Source: Penium margaritaceum (taxonomy: Eukaryota > Streptophyta > Zygnematophyceae > Desmidiales > Peniaceae). From it: a DNA stretch of 31,480 nucleotides. The first letter of the stretch is position 1. Each line of letters opens with the position of its first letter. The translations under genes and the position numbers were made by a program. Positions 8,461 through 19,545 of this stretch are shown here, in pieces. A model generated the notes under the pieces. It worked only from the letters and a program-made list of their open reading frames with translations. It was not told the DNA's origin and made no database searches. Location of the stretch: contig SZWC01016321.1 of NCBI GenBank assembly GCA_023375785.1, positions 28,940-60,419 on the forward strand, written 5' to 3'.

Positions 8461-9102
8461 TGTATTAAATAGTATGCACCTTCCCCACAGGCAAGCTTGC
8501 TGGTTGCAGGGATAGACAAGGTATGCACTGCTCTGTGGAGTATGTTGCCTTGAGTTGTTCTGAGATAGGCCAGGGATCCATTGTCCATAATGGGTATGTG
8601 CCCTAGAGATCATCATAGGAAACACAACATTGTGGCCTAGTTGGGACAGGCGGCAGAGCTCATGTTTTGCGAGTTCAAACCACGCGATGGCCGCAATTCT
8701 ATTTGTGGCCCAAAATGGGAGAGGAAGCTTTAGGAAGTTTACTAGAGCCTGACTTGAAGATGACACTTGGCGGTCTTAGAACGTGCCAAGTAGGACAGTA
8801 GGCTGATGTTGGTTCTTGTGGATCTACTATGAGAAGAAGAACAAGCAATACTCTACAAGTATAAAAGCCTGTGCCCTTCATGCATCCATTTACAGTTCTT
8901 GCCTTTGAGACTCCTCGCAGAGTGTCCAACCAAGGGCAGACACTAAAGACCTTCATGCAAACTTTGTGAGGTTGCAAACCAAACAAAACTAGAGTGTGGA
9001 TCCCTCGTTCGAGGGTGATATGTTATCTTGGTTGAAATACCAAGAGCGGTTGACGGCCTCCCATGTTGGGACCCGATTTCTAGACCGTTGCTATTCGGCA
9101 CA
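8461..9102 (+). repeat. Element B 5' LTR (about 640 bp)
   Basis: It aligns with 19342-19545 joined to 25394-25821 along its length, including GTATGCACCTT near the start and a TATA box TATAAAA at 8870-8876 (25579-25585 in the partner). The segment 8626-8690 has tRNA-like Pol III box matches. The right end is set where similarity with the 3' copy fades (GGCACATTGA versus GGCGCATTGA). Confidence 0.8.
8626..8695 (+). promoter_or_regulatory. tRNA-like segment with Pol III A- and B-box matches in the B 5' LTR
   Basis: TGGCCTAGTTGG at 8633-8644 fits the A-box consensus TRGCNNAGYNGG at every position. GTTCAAACC at 8673-8681 fits a B box. The spacing of about 28 bases is on the short side of tRNA genes. 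The A box is unchanged in the 3' LTR (19499-19510). TTGTGGCC at the left pairs with GGCCGCAA at the right. A standard cloverleaf does not fold, because the presumed acceptor halves do not pair, so this is not a tRNA gene. It may be a tRNA/SINE-derived piece built into the LTR. Confidence 0.45.
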
Positions 9103-9498
9103 TTGACGAAGGCATCTGGGCCCACACTTCTGGTTCTACGTCACGCTTCCAAGACCGACTCGCGCGTGGTCTTGCAAGTTGCACAGGTACTATTGGTACA
9201 CGAAGACTAGACGGCTCCAATCTACTCCATCCGCTCCATCGACTTCATCAGGTAGGGTGCGTGCACGTGGTAGACTAGTGGAAGAGGAATAGCTCTGTCC
9301 ATGTTGGACAAGACCCTCGAGCCCCAACAAAATATAGCTCTATCGCTTTAGAAGGTGGTACAACCCCGAATCTGTATTCTCACGACGACACCATTGCCTC
9401 AAGCAATCATCGGCAAGAGGGGTATGCAACTGGACCAACTGTACCTTTGACAGCGGTCACAGTCAGCAGCCTCATGAGCCTCATCGGCCTCAACAAAG
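9103..9498 (+). other. Element B leader, left part
   Basis: This is non-coding sequence between the B 5' LTR and the inserted element A, continuing at 15840 beyond it. No initiator-Met PBS is present. TGGGCCCAC about 15 bases after the LTR loosely resembles TGGACCCAG after the 5' LTR of C, hinting at an unusual primer. The last five bases, CAAAG, are the left target duplication of A. Confidence 0.55.
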
Positions 9499-10236
9499 TG
9501 TTGGATCTGGAGGAGAGAGGGAGCCTTGGAGCAGCGAGCATGTGGGACTGGAAGAGCATCACTTGTGCTGAAGAATGGTTGTTGAATCACTGAAAATGAT
9601 GGAGTACATATAAAGCTAGAGCTTGGGCAAGTCAGCCCTCTCACAAGCCACACCACTTAGCCATGGAGGCTAAGGCTCACACACTAGAGTCCATAATCTC
9701 ACAAAAGGGAGGAAATCAGCCTAGCAATCAGGCTGACCACTCACACACGACCTAGAGAGCTAGAGAAAGCTCTCATGGCACACTCCTAGTGGTCACATAA
9801 ACCACAAACCCATGGAGAATCGCCATGTGTCCATGGCTAGCACACAAGGATCTCACCTCACCTAAAAAGTAAGGAAAGGTACCTTTATCCTAGTCAACAC
9901 ACTCTGACAAGGCAATCCTAAGACCAAGGACCTTTTTGGATATTTCTCCCATCAGGTCTTAACCCTGGACTTCTTGTCTTTTTCTTTTCTTAGGCTAAGG
10001 CATGGAGCCATCACCCATGCCCACCCAGACATCGACGGTCCATGACCCCCGAAACATCGAAAATTCATATCTCCTTATCCGACCGTTGGATCGGCCTCAA
10101 ACTTTGACCATAGACATTTTCCCACCTGATCTTTCCAATACTGAAGTCAGATTGGCGATCGGAGTAGGCATCTTGTACTTTCCTGGAATTTGCTCCTCTG
10201 GACCTGAAACTGAGCCGAATGGCTCCTTTTCCAACA
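9499..10236 (-). repeat. Element A 3' LTR (738 bp)
   Basis: On the - strand it begins TGTTGGAAAAGG at 10236, directly after the polypurine tract, and ends CCAACA at 9499. It is the same length as its partner and followed by the CAAAG duplication. Confidence 0.95.
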
Positions 10237-10250
10237 ATCTCCCACTTTGC
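10237..10250 (-). other. Polypurine tract of element A
   Basis: On the - strand GGCAAAGTGGGAGAT abuts the 3' LTR start. It is identical in placement to the tract of the mini-element at 936-949. Confidence 0.8.
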
Positions 10251-10253
10251 CGC

Positions 10254-13200
10254 AGTCAGAGTGGGCTGAGTCCACATGCCTTCATGCAGAACTGTTGCTT
10301 CTCATGGGTCATTGGCTTGGTGCAGAAATCAGCGACCTGCTTGCTTGTTGGAGTAAACTCCAGCTTGATAGCACCCTCCTGCACCATGTGCCTGATGAAG
10401 TGATATGCGATGTCAATGTGCTTGGTGCGTACATGGTGCTCAGGATTCTTGGCGAGTGCGATTGCGCTCTGGTTGTCGACACGCACAGGAACTGGAACTG
10501 CTGCCCTCCCACCCATCTATTCCATGACACGCTGGAGCCAAATTGCTTCCTTGGCTCCAAAGCTGTGACATACGTACTCAGCTTCTGTACTCGAGGTGGC
10601 CACGACCACCTGCCGCTTGCTGCACCAGCTGATGGCACCTCCATTCATGAGAAATACATGTCCAAAGATGGACTAGCGGGTCTCAAGATATGAAGCCCAA
10701 TCTGCATCTGTGTAGCCGATGATGATGTTTTCGTTGCCGTTGTAGGTGATGCCGACATTGACGGTTCCAGCAAGGTAGCGGAAGATGCGCTTCTCTGCCT
10801 TCTGGTGCTCAGGTTTGGCGTTTGCCATGTGCTGGCTCACACCGCTAACAGCCTGTGCGAGGTCCAGCCTAGTTGCCACCATCAGGTACATGAGACTACC
10901 GACGGCGCTCTGATACTTCTACTGCTCGGCTGCATTTGCTTCTCCATGAAAGCTCACGAGGTACTGCCGCGTCTCCAGCGGCGTACCGATGGGTTTTGCC
11001 TCTACCATGCCAAACCGCTGCAAAACATCCTTAATGTGGCGGCTCTGCTGCAGCGAGAGAGAGCCTGACTTGCGGTCACGCGTGATCTGGATACCGAGGA
11101 AGTATGATGCCTCCCCGAGATCAGACATCTGGAAGCGCTCCTGCATGGCTTCCTTGAACTCCTGCAATGCAGACATGTTGTTGGAAAGGAGGAGCATGTC
11201 ATCCACATAGACAATGATGATGAGGATCTCATGCTCATGCTGCCAACGATACACGCTGTAGTCACACTCGCTACGCTCAAATCCCGTGCACTGCAACGCT
11301 GCATCCAACTTCTGGTTCCAAGCACGCGACGCTTGCTTGAGGCCTTACAGTGACTTCTGCAGCTTGCAAACCAGGTGCTCCTGGCCATCCATGACGAATC
11401 CCTCCGGCTGCTCCATGTAGATCTCCTCTTCCAAGTTACCATTCGAGAATGCCGTCTTGACATCCATGTGGTGAACCTCGAAGTCTTCAGCTGCTACATA
11501 AGAGAGGAGCGTACGCACGGAGGCAAACTTTGCAACAAGGGAAAACGTTTCTGTGTAGTCGATGCCCTCCTGCTGCGAGTAGCCCTTGGCGACCAGTCAC
11601 ACCTTGTATTTTTCAAGGTTACCATCTGCTCCCAGCTTCTTCTTGAACACCCACTTGCACTTGATCACCTTATGTCCAGGTGGACGCTCAGTCAGCTCCC
11701 ACGTGCCGTTCTCTAGCTGCAATTGTATCTCCTGCTGCACGGCTTGCGCCCAATCCGCTCCATCCCGTGCAGCCATGGCCTCCTTGTATGATGTTGGCTC
11801 ATCTGAATCTGCTGCAACTGCAACGTTCATTTGTTCTGGTTTCTGCAGCATCTAGAAATGGCCGCGCTCACCAGGCTTGTAACGCACCCTGAGAGGGTAC
11901 CTCCAACCTGGTGTTGGAGCGTTAGCAGGCAGCTGACGCGGTACGGCTGGCACAACTGCTTCTACTGGTGGTGCTACATCTCCCTCCTCTGCTTTTGCCG
12001 ATGAAGCTGCTGTATCTGCTGCATCAAACATGGGAGAGAAGAGTGATTCTCCCACTGGCACAGTAGAGGAAGGATCGGGAGAAACTGGGTTCGGAAGAAT
12101 TTCTGCTCCCACTGTCTCGTCAGCTGCTGGTTCTACTGCCTCTTTACACACGATGTTGGTGCCGATGACCTTGCTCTTGTTGAAGACGACATCCCTGGAG
12201 ATGATGACGTGGCCTGTATCCCTGTCGTAGAGGCGATAGGCCTTGCTTGCTACGTCGTAGCCAATCAGCATCTGCGCACTCTTTGTGTCCCATTTGTGCC
12301 GCTTCTCCTTGGGCACGTACATGTGCGCCAAGCTGCCAAATGCTCAGAGATGATCCACGCTCGGTTTCTTGCCAAATCACGCCTCGTACGGCGTCATCTG
12401 CTCCAGGGCCTTAGTTGGACTACGGTTCTTGATGTAGAGCGCAGTGCTCACGGCTTCAGTCCACAAGTCGTAGGTCAGCCGAGCCGCGTGCAGCATGGAG
12501 CGCGCTGACTCCACAATGGTACGGTTGGCACGTTCTGCTACACCGTTCTGCTGCGCCTTGATGCCAGCTGCTGCGAGGTAGTCCTGGAACTCCTTGCTCA
12601 GGTGCTCTCCACCGCGGTCGCTACGCAACGCCTTGATCTTCTTGCCAGTCTGGTTCTCCACCATGGCCTTGAACTCCTTGAACCTGTCAAAGCACTGGTC
12701 CTTGGAAGGAAGGAAGTACACAACAGTGGAACGGCTGAAGTCATAAATGAAGGTCAGGAAATACCTAGAGCCTCCAAAGCTCTGGGTCTGCATCGGTCCA
12801 CATAAGTCCGTGTGGACCAGCTCCAACACCTCCTTCGCACGCTCCCCTGCTCCAGAGAACGCCTCCCGATGCTGTTTCCCCTCCAAATAGCCGATGCATA
12901 ACTGCTGCTCAAAGTTAGAGATTGTAGACAAGTGACGCACCATCTGCATTGCTTGAAGCTGCTACAAGGCGCGCATGCCGATGTGGCCGTAGCGCGCATC
13001 CCAGATCTCGCCGTCTGTTGCCTGCACCACTGCTGCAAGACTCTGCTCACGCGGGATCTTGGTCGCCCCCAGCAGGCGGTACATGTCGCCCTCCTTCACC
13101 GACCTGGCCAACTCCTCTCATGTATCCTTGTTGAGGATGTAGCCATAGTCATCATCGAAGACAACGCGCAGTCCTGTGTTTGTATGAGAGGAGACTTAGA

Positions 13201-13561
13201 GGAGGTTGAAAGCAGCATCAGGTACATATAGCACGCCATGGAAAACTCCCACTTCAATGCCACGCGGGATCTCCAACCACATCTCCACAATCCCAATCCC
13301 CGCAGCATATACCACCTGATCATCACCCAAAGCAATCGGACGAGGGGGAATGGAGAGCAGCTGCATGAACCACTCCTTGTGGTGCGTCACACTCTTGGTA
13401 CACCCCTAGTCCTTGTACCATGCCAGATCCGCCTTTTCCTTTTGTGACATGTCAGACTTTGCCATGAAGAGGCAGTCGCGCACCTCCTTGGCGACATTCA
13501 TGTTGCCAAAATGGCACAGGCTAGTTTGCTTCTATTGCTGCTGCTTCTGGCGTTGTTGTCA
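10254..13561 (-). pseudogene. Element A pol: protease, integrase, RT, RNase H (14 in-frame stops)
   Basis: Reading from the end of gag to the RNase H end, the whole region stays in one frame; it is closed only by stops, whose + strand positions are 13559, 13532, 13406, 13193, 13118, 12962, 12374, 12344, 11852, 11597, 11345, 10919, 10673 and 10517. The protease active site reads Asp-stop-Gly: the stop at 13406 replaces the Ser/Thr of the D(S/T)G motif. Integrase keeps its three acidic residues (Asp 12806-12808, Asp 12617-12619, Glu 12533-12535), but only 27 residues separate the last two instead of the usual 35. A zinc-ligand Cys in its N-terminal domain is Tyr. RT has an intact YVDD at 11198-11209. 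RNase H (about 10254-10740) keeps all four acidic residues. Several stops fit single C-to-T or G-to-A changes. The order of domains and strong motifs make the family assignment secure; the gene is dead. Confidence 0.93.
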
Positions 13562-13620
13562 CTTCTGCTGCTGTTGCTGTGGAGATTGCTGCTTTTGCTG
13601 CTGCTGCTTCTGCTCCTTCT
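13533..13620 (-). repeat. CAG/CTG-rich stretch coding a glutamine-rich Gag tail
   Basis: The + strand shows interrupted CTG triplets (TTGCTGCTGC runs). On the coding strand they give glutamine and lysine runs after the zinc knuckle of Gag. A second glutamine run precedes the knuckle (about 13715-13735). Such tracts are prone to slippage, but here the frame is preserved up to the stop at 13559. Confidence 0.75.
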
Positions 13621-14450
13621 GGTCCCTCTTGAACTTGAAGCTCTCTTTCTTGTAGTGCCCCTCTTTCTGGCAATAGTGCCACTTGCCCTTCTTCTTGCCT
13701 CTCTGCTGCCTGGACTGCTGCTGCTGCTGGTTGCGTGAGCCCATGGTAATGAAAGCTACTTCATAACTGCTGCTACCGCCATTGCGCTTTGCTGCATTGC
13801 AACGCGGTTCCACGTGCACCAAGTGCGTGCAGATGAAGTCGAGGTCGAGAGTCGGCTGGCACTCCAACGTCTCTCGCACTGTGTCGTAGCTGGTTGGGAG
13901 TCCCCTCAGCAAGAGGAGGATGAAGTGCGTCTCTTCCACAGGGTTGCCGGCCGCTCTCAACTGCTTTGCTAGCTCCTTTGCCCTGTCCAGATACGCCTCC
14001 ATCTCTTCACCACCTTGCATTTTCAACGCCATCATCTTTTCCTCCAAAAGCATGAGGAATGCAAGATCCTTGCTCTCATACTTCTTGCACAACGTGTCCC
14101 ACCCCTCCTTTGCAGTTATCACTCACGTACTCAAGATGCGGGTTGGAGATGGTGTTGACAAGCAACCTCTAGGCCTGCCTGTCCTTCTTCCACTCCTCAT
14201 GCGCCGCTGGTAAAGCTGCAGAAGAACCCGCATCAGCTGCACCCTTTTGCGGCGTCTTCCTCGCCACCACCTGCGTTGCGGTGATGCCTTTTGCCTGTGG
14301 AACTGGAGCCGGCTCGTCACCACTCACCACCTCCCACAAGCCCCTCTCCTCCAAAAGGAGGCGGGTACGGATCTTCCAAAACCTGCAATTGGCGCGTCCC
14401 TCCAGCCTCTCCAAAGGCTGGGCTGCTTTTACAACTCCATCTGCTGCCAT
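13559..14450 (-). pseudogene. Element A gag (frameshift, stop, damaged zinc knuckle)
   Basis: Gag forms the virus-like particle and binds the element RNA. The N-terminal part (14169-14450) has the copia Gag pattern with conserved Trp-Lys-x-Arg and Leu-Trp-Glu-Val spacing and ends at a TAG near 14168. The next part continues in a different frame from about 14122 to 13561 with a typical UBN2-like region (TAKEGWDTL...RGLP). So at least one frameshift near 14120 and one stop separate the halves. The single CCHC knuckle (13640-13681) has lost two of four zinc ligands: the first Cys is Trp and the last is Ser, each one base from Cys. Lysine- and glutamine-rich tracts flank it. The start ATG at 14448-14450 is the first in frame. 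Confidence 0.85.
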
Positions 14451-15082
14451 TTTGAGCCTTGGTGATGCTCAGCGCTGCCCTTGAAAGGCGGCGCTACCCC
14501 TGCTTCTGCTGTTGCTTCAGCCAGAAATCTGTCTGAAAAAAAATGGACTGTAGAGGCCTGCAGACTGGGAATTTTGAAAAACGGAGCCCACCACTGGAAA
14601 ATACAGCTCAAAACCTTTCAGGTCGACCCATAAAAAGGGTCATCAACAGGGGATTTTTAGAGATATGCCCTTTTGAAAACAAGATATGCTTCTGCTCCTA
14701 TGCCAACTCAGACCAGCCACCTTGTAAATGGCGTTACTCCAAAACAAATCAATGGAATGCAAATACTTGTACACCAATGGAAAGCTTAGGAAAATTACTA
14801 CAATTCGCATGTGCCACTTTTTACATTTGACAAAGAAACGAGAGAGTTATGGTCATCACAAGGCGACAGTCTTACTCATGGAGAAGAGTGTAGCCCTGGC
14901 CGACCTCGTTTTGAGCATAACCCTTACTCCGACCGTTGGATGTTTGGGATTTTAGGCTCGTTGCAAAGCTTGTCTCTTGAACTTGTAGATCCCGTGGTTG
15001 ATTGTCAAATATGATGAAGGTTGCACCCCAACCCGTCACTCTCAAAGTGACGGCCTGTGCTGTCTGAAAGTGGCAGAACTTG
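14451..15082 (-). other. Element A leader between PBS and gag
   Basis: About 630 bp of untranslated leader lies between the PBS and the gag start. I see no conserved frame or known motif in it. It is the presumed location of the RNA packaging signal, which I cannot identify. Confidence 0.6.
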
Positions 15083-15094
15083 GCTCTGATACCA
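15083..15094 (-). other. Primer-binding site of element A (initiator tRNA-Met type)
   Basis: On the - strand TGGTATCAGAGC lies two bases beyond the LTR end at 15097. It is identical to the PBS of element D. Confidence 0.92.
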
Positions 15095-15096
15095 AA

Positions 15097-15834
15097 CGTT
15101 GGATCTGGAGGAGAGAGGGAGCTCTGGAGCAGCGAGCATGTTGGACTGGAAGGGCATCACTTGTGCTGAAGAATGGTTGTTGAATCACTTAAAATGATGG
15201 AGTACATATAGAGTTAGAGCTTGGGCAAGTCAGCCCTCTCACAAGCCACACCACTTAGTCATGGAGGCTAAGGCTCACACACTAGAGTCTATAATCTCAC
15301 ACAAGGGAGGAAATCAGCCTAGCAATCAGGCTGACCACTCACACACGACCTAGAGAGCTAGAGAATGCTCTCATGGCACACTCCTAGTGGTCACATAACC
15401 CACAAACCCATGGAGAATTGCCATGTGTCCATGGCTAGCACACAAGGATCTCACCTCACCTAAAAAGTAAGGAGAGGTACCTTTATCCTAGTCAACACAC
15501 TCTGACAAGGCAATCATAAGATCAAGGACCTTTTTGGATATTTCTCCCATCAGGTCTTGACCCTGGACTTCTTGTCTTTTTCTTTTCTTAGGCTAAGGCA
15601 TGGAGCCATCACCGATGGCCACCCAGACATTGATGGTCCATGACCCCCGAAACTTCGAAAATTCATATCTCCCAATCCGATTGTTGGATCGGCCTTAAAC
15701 TTTGACCATAGACATTTTGCCACCTGATCTTTCCAATGGTGAAGTTGGATTGAAGATCGGAGCAGGCATCTGGTACTTCCCTGGAACTTGCTCATGTGGA
15801 CCTGAAACTGAGCCGGATGGCTCCTTTTCCAACA
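15097..15834 (-). repeat. Element A 5' LTR (738 bp)
   Basis: On the - strand it runs from TGTTGGAAAAGG at 15834 to CCAACG at 15097, where the terminal A has become G. It aligns without gaps with 9499-10236. The five bases right of it are the CAAAG duplication. Confidence 0.95.
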
Positions 15835-15915
15835 CAAAGTAGAGTAGCAGCAAAGTAGAGAAGATGAGCAACCGCCAAAAATAACGATCCGACTGAAGCC
15901 TGCCTTGGAGCGGGT

Positions 15916-16934
15916 ATGTCAAAATTCACGGGGACAGGTTTTCCCTTGTGGAAATGGCAGTTTGAGATTGTCATGAACGTGCGTGGCTACCTTGATATGC
16001 TAAAAGGGACCAAGATAGCACCCACCGATGCGATAGTGACCACGTGTATGGCTGACCTTGCAGCATGGACAACAAAGAATTACATGGCTCTCGCCATACT
16101 TGTGACGTCTATCAACGAGACTCAACACTCCCACATCACACTCCCATAGGATGTACGTTGGCTGCCGAGGCCTATGCAAAACTCTCAGACGTGCATCAAT
16201 CAAATGCCCTAGAATTTTGACTCTTCATCTTCCAAAGGTTGATGGTGATGAGGGTGAGCGAAGGAGAATCGATACCCACAATTTTGTAGTCATTTGATAG
16301 CGTGTTGTAAGAGGTGTAGCAAATGGAATGGAATCTCCACTCCAACATGCGTGCCATGATCCTTTTGATAGCACTACCAGAAAGCTGGGGGTCCTTGAGC
16401 CCCGTACTTGGCGGTTAGAAGGAGGCAGATCTGACGTATGAGGCTGTCGTCGTACACGCCCGCAACAAGTCCATGCAACGCAGTGGTGATGAGGCAAACA
16501 TTTTAGCCTATGCCACTCGTTTCGATGGACAAGGTGCAAGCTTTCACTCCAGTCAAGGTAAAAGCGAAAGCGGTGGCGGTGGAGGGAAAAACAATGGTGG
16601 CGGGAAGACTTCCAAGAAGCCCGGCAACTGTCACAACTATGGCAAGGCTGGGCACTGGGCTAGGGACCACCGTAGTTCTAGGAAAGAAGGCAGGAACAGA
16701 GGTTGGAAGGAGAAGAAAGAGCTCACTAACATGATGGGTGAGGGGTTGTCCATGAAGGGGAAGCTCTCCTTAGGCCCGGGGCATTCGCCCTTGACTCGGG
16801 CACCAATCACCATTCCTCGAAAGAGAAGGGTGGATTTGTCTCCATGGCCAAATCTCACATGCGCATCAAGTGGGGAAACAACGACGTCGTCCAAGCCATG
16901 GGCAAAGGGGACAAAGAGATCATGTTCAACATGA
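15916..16934 (+). pseudogene. Element B gag and start of protease (degenerate)
   Basis: A start ATG at 15916 opens a copia Gag with the GTGFPLWKWQFEI pattern also found in element C (FALWKWQFEI at about 20590). The frame stops at 16147-16149, and several stops follow before the C-terminal part resumes at about 16473. A glycine-rich stretch and one CCHC knuckle (16629-16670) follow; its second Cys is Tyr and its last Cys is His, so zinc binding should be lost. The protease motif Asp-Ser-Gly is intact at 16793-16801, in another frame. Element A separates this gene from its own LTR promoter. Confidence 0.8.
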
Positions 16935-19260
16935 ACGGTGCGGAGAAGGCGGTGTACAACCTTTAAAAGGTGGTCTACATGTACTCCTTTGTAGCAAACC
17001 TGTTGTTGGCCCCAAAAATCACTGACAACAACATGACACTGGTGTTCACCAACAAGGAAGCCATGACCCTTAAAAAATGAGGACATGAAAATCTTGTACA
17101 CCAAAGATGACCTCATGCTTCAAGTTTGAAGAGTCAACGGCCTCTATGTACTTCAAATAAAAGTCACCATGGAGTTGTATGAGGGACTGGCATGGGCCAC
17201 CATGACTGTGGTGCTAAAGCCAAAGGATGCTCCACCGGTGATCGTTGTGGCTGCCACATCAACCATTGACACTTCAGCTGAGTTGTGGCACCTGCAGTTC
17301 TGCCATGTGGCCAACAGCATCCTACAAAAGATGCAAGAGCAAAAGGTAGTCCGTGGAATGGAAGGGTACACCATGAAACATGGAGAAGGGCATACGTTGT
17401 GTGGACCATGCCTCCAAGAAAAGGCAAAAAAGAAGCCGTTTGGGACTAGAGGTCAACGAGTTGAGAATGTCTTGGACCTGATCCTCAGTGACGTGTGCGG
17501 ACCCTTTTGCATGATATCTAACAGAGAGTAAGGAAGCAAGTACTTTCTTACCTTCATCGACGGCCACCATCGCAAGTTCTGGATCTACTTCCTTAAAACA
17601 AAAGGAGAGGTCAAGGAGAAGGTCCTGGAGTTTGTCGCCATGGTAGAGTCGCAAACGTATAAGAAGGTGAAGACGCTTCAAAGTGACAATGGAGATGAGT
17701 AGAGGCATGCAACCTTTGGCTCAAGCATCATGGCATCTGCCATGAGCAAACCACCTCTTACAATCCCCAAAGCAATGGCGTGGCCGAGAGGATGAACAAA
17801 CCCTACTTAGCATGGTACAAAGCATGCTCTTTGACACCAAGCTCCCACCTCGCCTAGGCCTACGTGGTGGGATACTAGTGGGTCCTCCGCATGAAGAAGA
17901 AGTAAGATGGCAAAACCAAAACGTTCAACGCAAGGGTAGTGGCAAAGGGGTTTTCTAAATGCCCAAGCTCCAAATACGACGAGACGTTTGCACCCGTCAT
18001 GACCTTTGCCTCCATCCACTCTCTCCTTGCCATCACAACCGCAAAGAACCTGGAGGTATACCTGATGGACGTCACAACATCTTTCCTCCATGGGAAGTTT
18101 GACAAGGAAGTGCTGATGGAGGTGCCCGAAGGAAGTTGGTGAAAGTGTTCTACGGGCTGAAACAGGCCCCAAGGATATGGTACTAAGAGGTGGACGGTTT
18201 CATGACGAGTCTCTCCTTTGTGCATCGCCAAAATGATTAGAGCATGTATGTGTGTGATGATGGGAGTGGGCTGATGCTCGTTGTACTGTATGTGCATGAT
18301 TTGATCATCTGCTCTTCTTCGGTCGAGCTGTTGGATGAGCTAAAGTTTGACCTTAGCCAAAGGTTAAAAATGAAGGACATGGGTCCTCTCGAGTACCATC
18401 TCAGGATCGCCATCCACTACAACCGAGCAGCAGGTACCATCGAACTCAACTAAACCAAATACATAGTGAGGTATAAAAGCGCTATTACATGGAAGACTAG
18501 AAACATGTGAGCACCCCAATGACGACCGATGCAAAACTGAAGGCCTCAATGTTACCAAGAAATGAAGTAGAACCAAGGAAGATGCGAGACATCCTCTACG
18601 AGTCCACCATGGGTAGCATCATGTACGCCATGGTAGATACTCGTCCGGACATCTGCTCTGATGCGGGACAAGTAAGCAGATTTGCGGCCAACCCAAGGCC
18701 AGAGCATTGGCATGCAATCAATCGCATCTTGCGCTACCTATTGAAGACACGTCACATGGGCCTTGTCCTTGGAGGCAAAGAAGGTATGGACCCCCTCCGC
18801 CTAAAGCGCTACACCGATACCAACTAGGGAGGAAATCTTGACGACAGGAAATCCACCTCTGGATACGTGTTTATCTTGAATGGCGCTACAATCCCATGGG
18901 CTAGCAGGAAGCAGGATTGTGTTTTCGTGTCCACGGCTAAGGCAGAGTACATTGGTCTGTCTGAGTTGTGCAAGGAGACTCGATGGTTGCGCAGCCTGCT
19001 TGGCAAAATGAGATTGCCACAGAAGGATGCCACGGTTTTACACGTGGATAACATGAGCGCCATCTTGATGGCTGAACATGAGATCATCTCCCAGCGAATG
19101 AAGCACATCGACATGTGTTAGTACTACTCATGTGACCTGGTCATGAAGAGCGTGGTGGACTTGCCGCAATGTGGAACCAAGAGCATGTTTAATGACTGCA
19201 TGACCAAGCCGCTTGAGAGTGACTTGTACTATGCAAGCATTCTTGGATTTTGCATGAGGA
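16935..19260 (+). pseudogene. Element B pol remains (protease, integrase, RT, RNase H) with large deletion
   Basis: Protease and pre-integrase regions are recognisable to about 17410 (LWHLQFCHV and CGPC motifs), then the integrase core (SDVCGPF near 17490). At about 17855 the C-terminal integrase joins directly to the N-terminal RT. Against element C (about 22525 to 23345), roughly 0.8 kb is missing. The RT catalytic box reads YVHD instead of YVDD (18289-18300), one base change. RNase H (18600-19260) has a stop at 18825-18827 right after its first catalytic segment. Many further stops and frame changes occur. It is closer to element C than to A throughout. Confidence 0.85.
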
Positions 19261-19329
19261 GTGCGGTAGAGGAAGGATAAGCCTCAAGGCATCGATGGAG
19301 CCTAGTGAGCGGAAGATAGACAGAGGTCC

Positions 19330-19341
19330 AAGGGAGAGATT
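19330..19341 (+). other. Polypurine tract of element B
   Basis: AAGGGAGAGATT lies directly before the LTR start TGTTGAATGG at 19342. The C element has the near-identical AAGGGAGAGGTT before its 3' LTR. Confidence 0.75.
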
Positions 19342-19545
19342 TGTTGAATGGTATGCACCTTGTCCACTGGCTAGCTGACTGGTTGCATGGAAAGACAAGG
19401 CATGCACTTCTCTATGGAGTCTGTTGTGAGATAGGCTGTAAATGCATTGCCCATAATGGGTATGTCCCCTGGAGATCATCAGAGGAAACACAACATTGTG
19501 GCCTAGTTGGGAAGGCGCCGGAGGTCATGGGTCGCGAGCTCAAAT
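19342..19545 (+). repeat. Element B 3' LTR, left piece
   Basis: It starts TGTTGAATGG and matches 8461-8680 of the 5' LTR. It is cut by element C inside the sequence GAGCTCAAAC; the last five bases, CAAAT, are the left target duplication of C. It carries the unchanged A-box match at 19499-19510. Confidence 0.88.

Larger units (their letters stand above)
9499..15834 (-). mobile_element. Element A: full-length copia element, inserted in the leader of B
   Basis: The 6,336-bp unit has two 738-bp LTRs (15097-15834 is 5', 9499-10236 is 3') and an exact target duplication CAAAG at 9494-9498 and 15835-15839. PBS, gag, protease, integrase, RT, RNase H and polypurine tract occur in the order PR-IN-RT-RH that defines Ty1/copia. 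The LTRs differ at about 42 of 738 positions with no indel, by hand count. Coding capacity is lost: one gag frameshift, one gag stop, and 14 stops in pol. It is the parent type of the mini-element at the left edge and of the LTR at the right edge. Confidence 0.95.

Noticed and set aside
8626..8695. A functional tRNA gene
   Set aside because: A and B boxes match, but the acceptor halves and anticodon arm do not fold properly, so I report only a tRNA-like segment.
10254..13561. Stop codon recoding to explain the pol frame of A
   Set aside because: All three stop codons occur, at sites where related copies have varied amino acids, and one is within the protease active site. Ordinary decay is simpler.
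13413..13738. + strand frames rich in Cys and Leu runs
   Set aside because: They are the reverse of the CAG-coded glutamine tracts of the element A Gag; a low-complexity artefact.
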